Below are positions 45,165 to 56,774 of a stretch of 64,000 nucleotides of DNA, piece after piece (the first letter of the stretch is position 1; each line of letters opens with the position of its first letter). A model generated the notes under the pieces. That model searched no databases. It had not been told where the DNA came from and saw only the letters and a program-made list of their open reading frames with translations. A program made the position numbers and the translations under genes. The stretch is from Humulus lupulus (taxonomy: Eukaryota > Streptophyta > Magnoliopsida > Rosales > Cannabaceae): the NCBI RefSeq assembly GCF_963169125.1, contig NC_084794.1, positions 224,995,409 through 225,059,408 of the forward strand, written 5' to 3'.

Positions 45165-45405
45165 AGTGGAATCAAGAAACTTAACTATCAAAATTACAAC
45201 ATATGGTTGTCACTAAAAGAGTTTCATTAGAGTTGTTTGTTCAGTTTCTTTGAGAGATCGTGTGTGGTTTAGTATTATAAATCTTGTAGTCAAAATCAAG
45301 CTTGCTTGGAAAATATACAATATTGGTCAAGCCACCATTGGTGACCTTTAAGTAGTCAGTAGAATCAAGAAACTTAACTGTCAAAATTACAACATGTGAT
45401 TGTTG
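45165..45405 (+). repeat. 46-bp near-exact direct repeat at the copia 5' side
   Basis: About 45165-45210 and 45358-45403 match over 46 bp with four differences (both contain ATCAAGAAACTTAACT and AAAATTACAACAT), 193 bp apart. The second copy lies in the gag start region of the decayed copia element, so the first may be a local duplication or residue of a deletion. Confidence 0.75.
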
Positions 45406-46260
45406 CATATGGGGGCATATCTCCAAGGCCAAGAGTTGTGGGAGATCATTAAAGGCAATGAGGTCACACAACCAGAGGTGCAATTGCTCTAAAGAAATGG
45501 AAGATTAGAGCTGGAAAAACATTGTTTGCTATTCGGACAACAATCAAAGAAGAAATGTTGGAACACACCAGGAAATCGAAGACACCGAAGGAGGCATGTG
45601 ATACTTTCACATCATTATTCAGAAAGAAGAATGATGCAAGATTGCAGCTTCTAGAGAATGAGCTTCTCTCTATCACACAATGTGACATGACGATCAGTTA
45701 ATACTTTACCGATATAAAATTTATTTGTCGTGAAATATTTGCATTAGACTCTACTGCTGGTATGTCAGACTCCAGAATTAAAAAATAATTATTTATTGAT
45801 TAAGAGCTTAATATAGAAGCATTATTGCCGCAATACAAGGCTGGCTAACCCAACCTTCTCTTATTGAATTAGAAAACTTGTTAGTTGACCAAGAAGCGTT
45901 GGCTAAGCAAATATCTGAAGTCTTGATAAAGAGTGATGAAGAAGCACTCTTTAGTAGTAATGAGAAAGGTCGATCTCGACCAAGTTCTAGCAGAGGTTCT
46001 AGAAGATATGATGACAAAGATGGTCATCATGGAAGCTCCCAAACAGGGGAGCCCAAAAGCAAGACAATCGAGGTGGCCAATTTAAGTACAAAAATAAATA
46101 TGATGGTAAGCTACAAATATGTGAAGAAGGGCCACATTGGTAAAAATTATTGGTCCAAGAAGAAAACAACATATGGCAATGCAGTCATGTCAAATGCAGA
46201 ACGGGCAAGTGATGAAGAATGGGACACAAAAGTATCTTTTGCTATGGAGGAATAATAATT
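45350..46260 (+). pseudogene. Copia element 3 gag (UBN2 type), decayed
   Basis: Translation with frame changes shows a plant copia Gag: GAYLQGQELWEIIKGNEV, RKSKTPKEACDTFTSLF, KKNDARLQLLENELLSITQ, then a degraded zinc knuckle region near 46110-46160 (SYKYVKKGHIGKNYWSKKK, where two Cys have become Ser and Tyr). Stops at 45699, 45786 and beyond and several frameshifts. No 5' LTR was found upstream, so the element is truncated on this side. Confidence 0.75.
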
Positions 46261-46264
46261 AGCA

Positions 46265-47880
46265 TTGGAAATTGCTATTCCTGGACAAATCGACTACAAT
46301 AATGTTTGGATAGTGGACTCTGGTTGCTCAAACCATATGACAAGAGATGAAGAGAAGTTGCAAAATGTGATCGAGTACAAAGGTGGTCGTGTGGTAGTGA
46401 CAGCCAACAATTCAAGATTATCGATTGCCCATATCAATAAAAACAAAATTGTGCCATGATTTAATTCAAAGGAAATGCAACTCCAGGATGTCTACCATGT
46501 ACCTAGAATGAAGAAACACTTACTATCAGTGGCACAACTTACGACATTAGACCATCATGTCTTATTCACTCCTCATGATGTAAAGATATATCAAGACCTT
46601 AAGATCTCTGGAACACAGACGATGAAAGGGCAATGTTTATAGTTTGTCTATGTAATGTCAGCAGAGTCAGCTTATGTGGACAAAACTCGAAAGAATGAAA
46701 TAACAGATTTGTGCCATGCAAGGCTACGACACGTCAGCTATCATAAACTCAAGGTGATGCTAAAGAAGTCTATGTTGAAGGGTCTTCCCCAACTTGAGGT
46801 TAGAACAAATATTGTATATGCTGGTTGCCAATACAGTAAGGTGAATCAGCTACTGTATGAAGACTCAAATTTCAAAGCTAAAAAACCATTGGAGCTAGTC
46901 CATTTTGACATATTCGGGCGAGTCAAACAACCATTAATCAGTGGCATGCGGTACATTGAAGACTTCTCACGGTACATGTAGATGTTCTTTATAAAAGACA
47001 ATTTTGAAACTTTTTCAAAATTTAAAGAGTTCAAAAAAATAATCGAATGAGAAGTTGGAAAGAAAATTCAATGTCTGCGAAAAGACAATGGTGGTGAATA
47101 CACATTAAATGAATTTTATCAGTACTTACAATAGTGTCGCATACACCATCAATTCACATGTACAAAAACACCACAACATAATGAAGTAGCTGAGAGGATG
47201 AATCGACATCTTACAAAAACATGTCAAAGTATGCTACATGCTAAAAATGTTCCAGAAAGATTTTGGGCTGTCGATATGAAGACAACAATTCATGTGATCA
47301 ATAGACTTCCCTAAGAAAAGTTAGGGTTCATTTCACCCTTTGAGAAACTGTGGGGTTGTAAACTTGCAGTAAGTCACTTTCGAGTGTTTGGTTGTGTATG
47401 CTATGTGTTCGTGCCAAGTCACCTATATAGAATATTTGACAAGAAGGCAATTCAGTGTATCTTCGCAGGACATGATAGCTAAAGGAAAGGGTGGAAGTGT
47501 TGCAACCCTACAAATGGAAAATGTTATATGTCAAATAATGTGGTATTCGATGAAGCCTTATCATGGTGTGGTCACCACAAAAGGAAGAGTTGCCAAATTC
47601 CAAAGAAATAGAAGACAATTTGCAGAAGAAAATGGGCGAGCAAATTGTTGAGCTACATTCGACTCTAGAAATGGAATAAGAAGAACAAAGTGAGGAGGAC
47701 AACAAAGAGGAAATATAGAGTCCCTGGAAAACACGAGTGCATCAAAGAGATGATGCAAGTAATAGTCAACCAGAAGTAGTAACCCCGCAGCCTCAAAGAT
47801 CGACAAGAGCACGAAATCAAATCCCAAGTATGCCAATGTTGTTGTAGCCGGAAAAAAGAAAGTTAAGAGAATTTGATACA
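46265..47880 (+). pseudogene. Copia element 3 protease and integrase, decayed
   Basis: Protease: NVWIVDSGCSNHMT (active site DSG) from about 46305. Pre-integrase: [18 protein letters not shown] (46690-46760). Integrase core: [57 protein letters not shown] and HFRVFGCVCYVFVP, spread over 46880-47410 in changing frames. The linker 47420-47880 is Lys/Glu-rich. Many stops. Confidence 0.8.
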
Positions 47881-48444
47881 TATGAAGAGTGTCAAAGAAT
47901 ATCAAGTGGATAGAAGCCATGAAGGAAGAGATAAGTGCTCTGGAGAAGAATCAAACTTGGGAGCTGGTGCCAAAGCCGAATGAAGTAAAACCCATTTCCT
48001 GCAAATGGGTACAACAAGGTAAAATCTCATCCTGATGGTTAGATTGAGAGATATAAATCTCGGTTAGTATCTTGAGGATTCTCTCAACAATATGGTCTAG
48101 ACTATGATGAGACGTTCAGCCTAGTTTCCAAGATTACAACAGTATGAGTCCTGGTGGCGCTTGCAGCATGTAAAGACTAGAGACTATGGCAGATGAATGT
48201 GAAGAACGCCTTTTTACATGGAGAAGTAGATTGAGAAATATACATGCTTTGAGGATAAAGCTCATACTGATTATGTTTGTAAACTGAAAAAGGTGCATTA
48301 TAGATTGAAACAGGCTCCAAGGGGATGGTATGGCAAGATTGTTGAGTTCTTAATGGAGAGTTGATATGTCATTGCACATGCAGATTCAAGCTTCTTCGTT
48401 AAATTAAAGGAAGCAAAGATTGTAGTTGTTCTGGTATATGTTGA
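47881..48444 (+). pseudogene. Copia element 3 reverse transcriptase, first part
   Basis: Relics of the copia RT: a stretch corresponding to KNQTWELVPKPNEVKPISCKW, then LKKVHYRLKQAPRGWYGKI and the start of the catalytic box (VVLVYVD), which breaks off at the solo LTR insertion; the box completes after it (VDDLIITGND) at 53948. Target duplication GTTGA (48440-48444 and 53948-53952). Confidence 0.8.
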
Positions 48445-48945
48445 TGTAACGCCCTACTACTTAGGGACCGTTACACTATCTATTTTACATAGTGCTAAAC
48501 TCGCTAAATGAGTCATTTGGTCAAAACCTTGTAATTAAACGTCATTAACAGTTTAGGGTTAAAAATCTTGATCAAAGGTACCATCGTTTAATTAAAACGT
48601 TTACTTCATACGTGCAATCCCAAAATATATTTAAAAGGTTAACTACTACGAAAAAGTTATAACCTACCGACTTAAGCAGCAAAATAGGGTTTGAACCTAG
48701 TTCGTCTTTAAACACTCGGCTGTGGTGGTCGAGCAACCGCATATGTACACATCGTCACATAAGCTCTCCAACTCAAGGATGATCCAGTTTTCTTTTCCTT
48801 TTACCTGCACCACAAAGCATCCGTGAGCCAAGGCTCAGCAAGAAAACTTAAACATGCTCATAACTAGTAAATAACATGTTACCAAATCCAAATAAGCATG
48901 CCTAGCAGTAATAACCCTACTCATGCATGCATACCGTCCATATAA

Positions 48946-49729
48946 ATGACTACAATGTCATATGGGGACAATAGCCCAAGATAAATGATTAGTAAATCAT
49001 ATTGGGGCCCAATGTCCAAAATACATGATTAATAAATCATACTGAGGTTCTACGCCCTAGGATATGGGACTGATAAGTCACCCCGAGGCCCTTTTCCCTA
49101 TCCTCTATATAATAAGCCTTGGAGCTAGCCCAGCATAATTGGCGCTGAGTTTTCCATGACCAATAGGTCGATCAAGCATATATCACACTCCTGATTAGGC
49201 ATAACCATTAGGACCAGCACTCAGCACGCTATTTCCATCCTTGACTAATAAGTCAATACTTTACGACTAGCACTCAGTGTGATAAGGCCGTCCTTGAATA
49301 ATAAGTCAATTCTTTACGAACTCAGCGTGCTAAGGCCATCCTTGACTAATAAGTCAATGCTTTACGACCAGCACTCAGCGTGCTAAGTTCGTCCTTGACT
49401 AATAAGTCAATGTTGGGGCCTAGCCCTAGAATATGGGACTAATAAGTCACCCGGGGCCCATTGCCCTATCATTTGTATAACCAGCCTTGGAGCTGGCCTA
49501 GCGTACCCGACACTCTAGTTTTCTCACGACCAATAGGTCCGTCAAGCGTATGATGCGCTTTTGGTTAAGCATAACCATAACGACCAGTGCTCAACGGGCT
49601 ATTGTCGCCCTTTACTGATAAGTTAATGCTTTACGACCAGCGCTCAACGCTATTGTCATCCTTGAGTGATAAGTCAATGCTTTACGATTAGCGCTTAGCG
49701 CTATTGTCGTCCTTGACTGATAAGTCAAG
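48946..49729 (-). repeat. Hairpin series in outer solo LTR
   Basis: Successive short inverted repeats every 40-90 bp, mostly with a 4-base loop: ATGAC/GTCAT (48946-48961), ATGATT-AGTA-AATCAT (48985-49000), ATGATT-AATA-AATCAT (49025-49040), GACT-GATA-AGTC (49068-49079), GACC-AATA-GGTC (49158-49169, 49528-49539), TTGACT-AATA-AGTCAA (49251-49266, 49342-49357, 49395-49410), GACT-AATA-AGTC (49437-49448), CTTGACT-GATA-AGTCAAG (49712-49729). Stems change on both sides together while the loop stays AATA, GATA or AGTA. Degenerate members lie at 49304, 49611 and 49662. Confidence 0.85.
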
Positions 49730-51132
49730 CCTTTCTCAATTAGATAATGCAGACCAACATATATCATATATAAAATATCCAAATAAAAAGCATTCAACAT
49801 GCTTAAATCAATAATCACAAGCATAGTCATAATCAAGCACATTCTCAGGCGTTCATGCCCTAATCATGTTCCTGTTCAACAATTCAGGCCAAGTCATAAT
49901 CACATGTATCACATACCAGGTGCAATTTTCTTACCTTTAGTCCAAGAATAGGTAACCAATGAACGACCCTTGAGCACGATCTCGGTTCTGAGCCCCTAGC
50001 GATAACCTAGTCACAACCAAGTATAGAATCCTGTAAAAAAACGAGTGAATAAAGGCTTCTGGACCGATTCCTAGCCTCCGGGATGTCGAATCCTACTAAA
50101 CTGGGTAGTAGGATCGATCCCGAGCCCTTAATTTTGAATTCCCGTCATTAAAACCCTAAGGTGGCCAAAGTCGCCAAGGCGGGCTGCGACTTGCTCCTAA
50201 GGGCCACTGCATGCCTCCCAGACAGAAAACCCCCTTTCTGAAATTCAGGACACAGGCCGCGACATGCCTTCCAGATAGAACCGCCTCTGCGCCATGGGTC
50301 CACATGGGCCACAATGCGACCCCGCAAACCAATAATTTTCCCTGTTTTCCTCAGCCAATTTCACCCAAAAAAAAATCATCCCAATCAATTCCCAAAACCA
50401 TAATTCAAACTCCCCAAACATTAACACCATCAAAACCCAAGTTTAACTTCAATCAAAACCTCAACCAAATCTCTAATCCAAGGCCTTGAGCTTCAAGCTC
50501 AAGAGCACTATAAAAATAGGGCAGAACTCACTTAAAACAAGAATTGAAGCTTACCTCAGCTGTGATTATGTCCTCCTATCTGCAACTAATCGAGCCCCAA
50601 AGCAAGCTGAAACGCCCCAAACTCCAGGGACCGTTACAGTGTGCCTTGTAACCAGTGCTAAACTCGCTAATCGAGTCATTTGGCCAAAATCGTGTAACTA
50701 AGTATGATTAGCAGTTTAGGGATTAAAAATTTTGGTTAAGATGTAACGTTTCATTAGAACGTTTACTGTATACATGGGGATCCCAAAAATATAATTTTAG
50801 AGTCTATTACAAGAAAATATTTACAATAGGCCGATCTAAGCGGCAAAAACAGGGTTTAACCCTAGTTCCTCTTTCAACCCTCGGCCATGGCGGTCGAGCA
50901 GCCGCATATGTACACATCGTCACCTAAGCTCTCCAGCTCAAGGATGGTCCAGCTTTCTTTTGCCTTTACCTGCACCACATAGCACCCGTGAGCTGAAGAC
51001 CAGCAAGAAAACTTAATATGCTCATGAACAGTAATAAAATGTCATCAAATCATAAGGCACACGCCTAGCAAATATAGCCCTATTCCAGCAGGCAAGAAAA
51101 TCCACGTAATGTTGAGTATAACACATCAACCA

Positions 51133-51605
51133 ATGACCATAATAGTCATCCATGGATTTTAACCCCAAATAGGAGGGTGACAATGGTACAGTCACTAAGG
51201 TGGGTTCCGTTCCCTTTATAAATAAGTGATCCTTTCACTAGCTTAAACAAGATAGGTATCTGGTGAAATAGTCACCAGCATAACCCTATCGAATAGATAA
51301 GTGATCCTTTCACTAGCTTAAATAGGATAGGTATCTGGTGAAATAGTCACCAACATAACCTTCATCATGACCATAAAGTCATAACCATGGAACTCTGTTC
51401 CCTAGCCATGTGACAAGCAGTCACTTAGGCCTTGGCTCTGAGTAACTAGTCTTAGACTAGCCAAGCACTTATAAGTTTCATCGACCATAGGGTCGGTCCA
51501 GCATTAATACCCCATATGAGTCATTCAATGCTGATATCGATTAGATCTAATCTTCATTCGGCCCTGCGTTCAGGACGCTTATGCCGTTTCTGACTCTTAG
51601 GTCAG
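51133..51605 (-). repeat. Hairpin series in inner solo LTR
   Basis: ATGAC/GTCAT (51133-51149 and 51366-51381), GTGAC/GTCAC (51177-51195, 51410-51424), AGTGA/TCACT (51225-51239), CTGGTGA-AATAG-TCACCAG (51260-51278) and a second TGGTGA/TCACCA (51336-51352), CTAGTC-TTA-GACTAG (51446-51460), CGACC-ATAG-GGTCG (51482-51495), palindrome GATTAGATCTAATC (51539-51552), CTGAC/GTCAG (51590-51605). Confidence 0.8.
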
Positions 51606-52158
51606 TGATACGCGACCAGTGCCGTCCCTGAGTAATCAGTACCATACACAAGTAAGCAATGCCACCAAACATATATGATATGACAAATATTCGAATACAT
51701 GGCATTCATCATGCTTACTTAACAATTACTAGTACAATTAGGATCATGCATAGACACAGAGACTCAAGCTCTGAACAATATCATATTCAGTATACATAGC
51801 ATGTCCTAATCACATGTTTCTCGTGCATTACATTTAAACATCCAACATGCATCAAGAATAACCATGCATGTCACATATACATAGGGTGCAGTTTTCTTAC
51901 CTCTGGTTCGAGCGAGAATTAGAAGAAGAACGACCCTTGAGAACGATCGATCCTTAATCCTTTAGCGGTCACCTAGTCATAACCAAAAACAATATCCGAT
52001 TAATAAAAATCAACCAAGATAGGGTCTTGACCTAAACCCCACTCTCGGGACCTCGAAACATGCCCACACGGTGAGTAGATTCGATCCTCGGCCTTAAGGA
52101 TTGAAACCCCGAGCTAAAAACCCTTAAAAAACACTCAAAACAGGGTTCTGAAGAAACA

Positions 52159-52245
52159 GGGTAGCGCTACTGCGCTACCCTCCTAGTGCCCCAGCGCTCA
52201 AGATAGAACCAAAACCGCCCAACCTCCTCTGCAGGTAGCGCTACC
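52159..52245 (-). repeat. GC-rich palindromic words in inner LTR
   Basis: A 9-bp stem GGGTAGCGC-TACT-GCGCTACCC (52159-52180), the word GTGCCCCAGCGCT, and the perfect 12-mer palindrome GGTAGCGCTACC (52234-52245). They stand out from AT-rich surroundings. Confidence 0.9.
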
Positions 52246-53947
52246 TTCAGCCAACAACTGCCCAGAAAATCCTTCCTTTGATTCCACCATATCTAACCCA
52301 AACCAAAAGCTTCCAAACATCAAATTAAGTCCCAAATGAACCCAAAAAATATCCTCACATGCCCCAAGCATCACAACCACAAGAACCCTAGCCAAAACTC
52401 CAATCAATTCCCAACTTTTCCACTCAAAAACTAGCTAAAACTTAACTAAGAAAACAGAGCAAGACCAAGAGTTCTAATGGCTAAAAACTCACTTCAATCT
52501 CAGCAAAACACCCTCTTCAATGGTGGAGCATAGCCCTAGCTTGGTTCCTTGGCTTGATTCCTCAAACAAACTTGAAAATTCAAAGAGAAAAAGAAGGAAA
52601 AAGAGGTAAGGGAGAAGGTGATTTTGGTGCTCTGTTTTTGGACAAGGTTTCTACAGCTTTCTAAGTTTAAATGGATGAACAAAACCTTTAGGGTGAAAAT
52701 ACCTAAATTCCCTTAAGTCTAAAATAAAACCTTAACAGCCACCAAGGGAAAAACTGCCCTTTCGCACCTATTTCGTTAATCATAATTAACACCCTCCAAT
52801 TCCCGCTATTATCAATATTCTCAAACACCAATAAATTATATCCCATTACCCTTTAATTCCCGGTAATGCTCTAATAATTAAAACCACCCCGAGACTCACC
52901 CAAGCCCCGAACTTAAACCCGTTATGACCAGACCGAACACTTGTATTCCATGATCGTCTCATGCCGAAAGGCTCGAACAGATCCACATATAATGTGGTAC
53001 CATTCATAACTCACCCACATGCACGAAATACGCCCTCAATGGGCCAAATTACCAAAATGCCCTTATACTTATAAATACACCCATATGCATGCATTTATCA
53101 TTATATCATAATATAATTCACATAAACATGCATATGATTATTTAATATCATAATAAATCAAGTATGGCCTTCCCAGCCTCCTAATCAAGGTCCTAACCCT
53201 TATTAGGAAATTTGGGGCATTACACAAGCTTTCAATCCAAGCTTAAGTTTTCCATTAATTTCCTAAAAAATCCAAACCAAGATAGGGAGAAAGAGAGAAC
53301 CTGAGTGTGAGAGAAAGAGAGACGGAGAGCTGCTCTGTTTTGGGTTCCTACTGCTGATAGTAAGGCTAAGTATATCTCTTCTTAGGCTGGAATTGACTAA
53401 AATACCCCTTGCCCTTGGCTTGTGTCCTTATGCCCCCAAGGGAAAATTTGTCTTTTTCCACTTATCCTGTTAATCATAATTAACGTCTCACAATTCTCGT
53501 TAATTTTTAATATCCTCAAATAATTACGAAATAATTTCCCCATTAACCGGTCCTGGTGATGTACTAAATACCAAAAATACCCCTTAACTCACTTCAAGTC
53601 AAGTATTGGTCTCGTTGTGACTTTCCCACTAGCTTGTTCCCTAGGATCGTCTCGTGCCGAGTAACCCAAATATATCTACATAATGATGTGGTCTCACACA
53701 TATATCTCATATATGCCAAATATACCCACAACGGGCCAAATTACGAATATTGCCCTTTTTAATCAGAAACGGGCCCACATGCATGTTTAATATACATAAA
53801 CATGCATATCAAGTCATATTATATTATAACTCACATAATCATATAATGATACACATTTATATCACATAATCACATAATTTCCATAATTTTCCATCATGGC
53901 CCCCTAATCAAGGCCCTAAGCCTTATTAGGTAATTTGGGACATTACA

Positions 53948-54309
53948 GTTGATGATCTCATTATCACTGGCAATGATGAAGCATAAATTTTCCAAACAAA
54001 GGAGAACATGATAATTTTCTTTCAGATGAAGGAACTGGAGAATTGAAACAGTTCCTTGGATTAGAAGTTGATCAAACTAAGGAGGGTCTATTTCTTTGTC
54101 AACAAAATTATGCAAGGGACTTGTTGCAAAAGTTTTGAATGCTCGAGTGCAGGCCCATCTCAACACCTATGGAAGTTAATATAAAGCTATGTGCGCATGA
54201 AGAGAAGGACTTGCAAGATGAAGCAATGTATCGACAGGTGGTTGGTAGTCTAGTTTATCTAACATTGACTTGACCAGATATCACGTATGCAGTTGGCGTA
54301 GTAAGTCGG
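53948..54309 (+). pseudogene. Copia element 3 reverse transcriptase, second part
   Basis: Continues the catalytic box (VDDLIITGNDEA) and runs, with frameshifts, through a region corresponding to FFQMKELGEL, GLEVDQTKEGL and DITYAVGVVSR, where it is cut by an LTR insertion. Stops present. Confidence 0.75.
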
Positions 54310-55767
54310 TGTTAGGTTCATTTTAGGTTTGTTTTAGAGATTGTTTTAGGTTATGTTTTTAGTTATTTAGGATTGTTTTGTGCATATTTACGCTTGTTTT
54401 CTTCTTGTTTCAAGTTTTAATGGTCAAGTACATAATATGAGTGAAATGAGAAGAAACATGTTAAATATGATGAATAAGATGGATTTAGTGTTGAATGTGA
54501 AGTTTCAAGACATTATGTGTGGAAAATACTACATTGAAGATGCTCAACATGCGTTGTTTATGCTCTGTAACGCAAATTTGAAACTTTAAGCCGAATTTTG
54601 ACCTTGATTTCTTCACTTTCTGGAAAAAATTCTAGAAATATAAGTTGTAGATTTTTCTCTTATATTTCCATAGCTTTTCAAATCATTTAATACGGAGTTA
54701 TATTGAGGGAGTTATGGTCAAAATACGATGATTCTGTACAATTAGTGCCCCAACGCTAATATATAGCGCCCCTATGCTATCAAAGTTAGAGAGCACAGTT
54801 CCAGGAAGTATGAAACAATGCCCCTACACTATAAAGTTGCGCCCCTGCGCTACAATCCATACGGTTTTCATAAAAAAGCAAGGAAAAGGAAAGAAGGTCT
54901 TTTCACATAGAATCTCTAGGTTTACTATAAAAGCTTAATTTTGAGCGATTTAATTCTGGTCGCTGGAAATCAAGAGGATCTTAGAGATTAAGATTGGAAT
55001 TCGTCAAGAGTCTTTCTTTTCATCTTCTATAATTTATTTTTCTTATGTTCTTTTCCGAATCAATGGATGTTATGAATCTAATTATGAACTAAGTTTAATT
55101 TCTAGGGTTTTAATGTAGTCTCTTTATACTTTATTATTAGTTAATGCAATCTCTATGATTTCTTTTTCTTCATTGTGATCCATTCAATTTTGTGCTTAAT
55201 GAATGTGAATAATTTGACATCATTATTTGCATTACTTGTGAATTTTTAATTCAAAATATGAGAGGTGGGAGTTATATATGATATAGTTGAAGAGACATAG
55301 ATTTTGATATAGGACAAGAATACCTATATGGTTTGTGTAGATTTTAGGATTTATATTCTTAATGCTTGTCGTATGTTTTGAATTTATCACAGAGATGTAG
55401 AAAATTCGCATATAGGTTGAGAGATTTATGTATCTTAATAAAAATATAGATTACTTTAGTAAATCTGCTATCACGATAAGAGAAAGAATAGTGGAAATTG
55501 TATTGATGAAATAATAAAGTAGATTGATGATGAAATTAAATACCCTAGGTTTTCATCCATTGAATTAATTTTGCTTTTATTTGTTTCTGGTATTTGTTAA
55601 TTGTTAGTTTTGTGAATTCTAGAATCTATTCTTTATATTCTTGAATCAATGTTTTATTAGCCAAATAAAATTGGGAAGTTAATTATTGGTAGTTAATAAC
55701 AATCTCTGTGGGGCGATACTCTACTTATCTCTATTATTACTTGTCTACGATTGTGTATACTTGCACA
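54310..55767 (+). mobile_element. Athila-like solo LTR inserted in copia RT/RNase H
   Basis: Sits between the RT motif ending GVVSR and the RNase H segment [12 protein letters not shown]. Starts TGTTAGGTTC and ends TACTTGCACA, followed by TTGGCAGC, which resembles the start of an Athila/Tat-type PBS. TATAAAAG at 54925-54932, with the GC word cluster 54745-54863 upstream. About a dozen RT codons are missing at the junction and no target duplication is seen, so insertion was accompanied or followed by deletion. The short ORF at 54380 is not considered a gene. Confidence 0.65.
54745..54863 (+). repeat. GC-rich word cluster in Athila-like LTR
   Basis: GTGCCCCAACGCT, TAGCGCCCCTATGCTA, ATGCCCCTACACTAT and TTGCGCCCCTGCGCTAC within 120 bp, 60-180 bp upstream of the TATA box. 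GTGCCCCAACGCT differs by one base from GTGCCCCAGCGCT in the unrelated gypsy LTR at about 52186-52198. Confidence 0.85.
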
Positions 55768-55773
55768 TTGGCA

Positions 55774-56322
55774 GCAATACGATGAATGTTGAGGTATGCC
55801 AAAGATACCATTAACTACGGTCTCTTATATAAGAATGGTGATGAGGTTAACATAGTTGGATACTGCGATGTTGATTATGCTAGTGATCACAATACTCGTC
55901 CATCAACAACTCAATATGTATTCAAGCTTGGATCTGGAGTTATATCTTGGTGTAGCAAAAGACAACCAAAAGTGTCCTTATCAACCACTGAAGTAGAATA
56001 TAGAGTAAAAATAATGGAAGCTCAGGAAAGGACGTGGTTAATGAAACTAATGAAGGATCTACACCAATCTACAGACAATGCAGTGCCACTTTATTGTGAT
56101 AATCAATATGCTATTCGTCTAGTAGAAAATCAAGCTTTTCATGCTCGAACATGTGAAGGTGCACTATCATTTTCTAAGAGAAAATGTATTGCAAGAGGAG
56201 CTAGAGATGCACAAAGTAAAGAGCGAAGACTAGATAGCAGACTTGTTTAGTAAAGGACTCAACACAATAAGATTTCAAAAACTCAAAGAACAACTCAATA
56301 TGATAAGTCGGTTGATGGGGAG
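55774..56322 (+). pseudogene. Copia element 3 RNase H, 3' end of pol
   Basis: 154-codon open frame: [77 protein letters not shown] frameshift near 56145 then leads, in another frame, to the usual end ([13 protein letters not shown]). Most residues of the copia RNase H are kept; the frameshift and loss of the upstream RT make it inactive. Confidence 0.85.
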
Positions 56323-56770
56323 TGTTGAAGTAACCACCGAATTTAACATTTCTAGAAGAATTGAGAAATGTGTAGAAGTAAGAAGTGGTTTCTATCATTG
56401 GGCCTTAGACCAAAAATCCCATGTACTAAGTTGACTTTTCTAGATTTACAAATAACAAGAATTTTCTAGTTAATTAAAAGTTGGTTATTTCCACCGACTT
56501 TGGCTCATATAAATAGGGATCTTGGGTCCCTTGAATGTATGTCCAAAAGTGAGTACATAAAGTATTCTAAAGAGTGTTTCAAAAGTGTGAGTATAAGTGT
56601 CTCTAAAAGAGTGTGTGTGAGGAGTGAAGAACGGTAAGAGTGAGTATTAGTAAAATAAAGAGTGTGAGTACTTGGTGTATAATGTGGTCAATTAAAGTGT
56701 TCAAGTCTTAGTGTAATTTCTTTTGTTCTAATAAAGTAATTACGTTTTTGACGTGTTATGGTGTTCAAAA
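56323..56770 (+). mobile_element. Copia element 3, 3' LTR
   Basis: Starts TGTTGAAGTAACCACC right after a GATGGGGAG polypurine tract and ends near GTGTTCAAAA (expected TTCAACA). TATAAATA at about 56508-56515 and AATAAAG near 56729. About 450 bp. No 5' partner found. Confidence 0.65.
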
Positions 56771-56774
56771 AAGT

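Larger units (their letters stand above)
50608..53224 (-). mobile_element. Solo gypsy LTR (inner), 2617 bp
   Basis: Plus-strand ends TGAAACGCCCC (TGT changed to TGA) and GGGGCATTACA, with an exact CAAGC duplication (50603-50607, 53225-53229). Homologous to the outer LTR and to 57152-59804 but clearly diverged. Contains its own hairpin series (51133-51605) and a GC palindrome cluster (52159-52245). Confidence 0.85.
48445..53947 (-). mobile_element. Solo gypsy LTR (outer), itself split by a second solo LTR
   Basis: Plus-strand ends TGTAACGCCC and GGGACATTACA with the duplication GTTGA. Removing the inner LTR (50608-53224 plus its CAAGC duplication) leaves about 2881 bp. The family is the same as the LTR at 57152-59804, which fixes the orientation as minus. 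No internal retroelement sequence remains, so it arose by LTR-LTR recombination. The block 48946-49729 is the hairpin series described separately. On the minus strand the first part lacks any long ORF. Confidence 0.85.

Noticed and set aside
48946..49729. CRISPR-like spaced repeats
   Set aside because: Plant LTR context, repeats are short dyads with differing arms, spacers not unique sequences of constant length.
50211..50489. 92-codon Pro/Asn-rich ORF in the outer solo LTR
   Set aside because: Lies in LTR sequence with no homologue in the other two LTR copies; composition reflects a C/A-rich strand.
54380..54589. 69-codon ORF starting MHIYACFLL
   Set aside because: Falls within the Athila-like LTR upstream of its TATA box; no motif.
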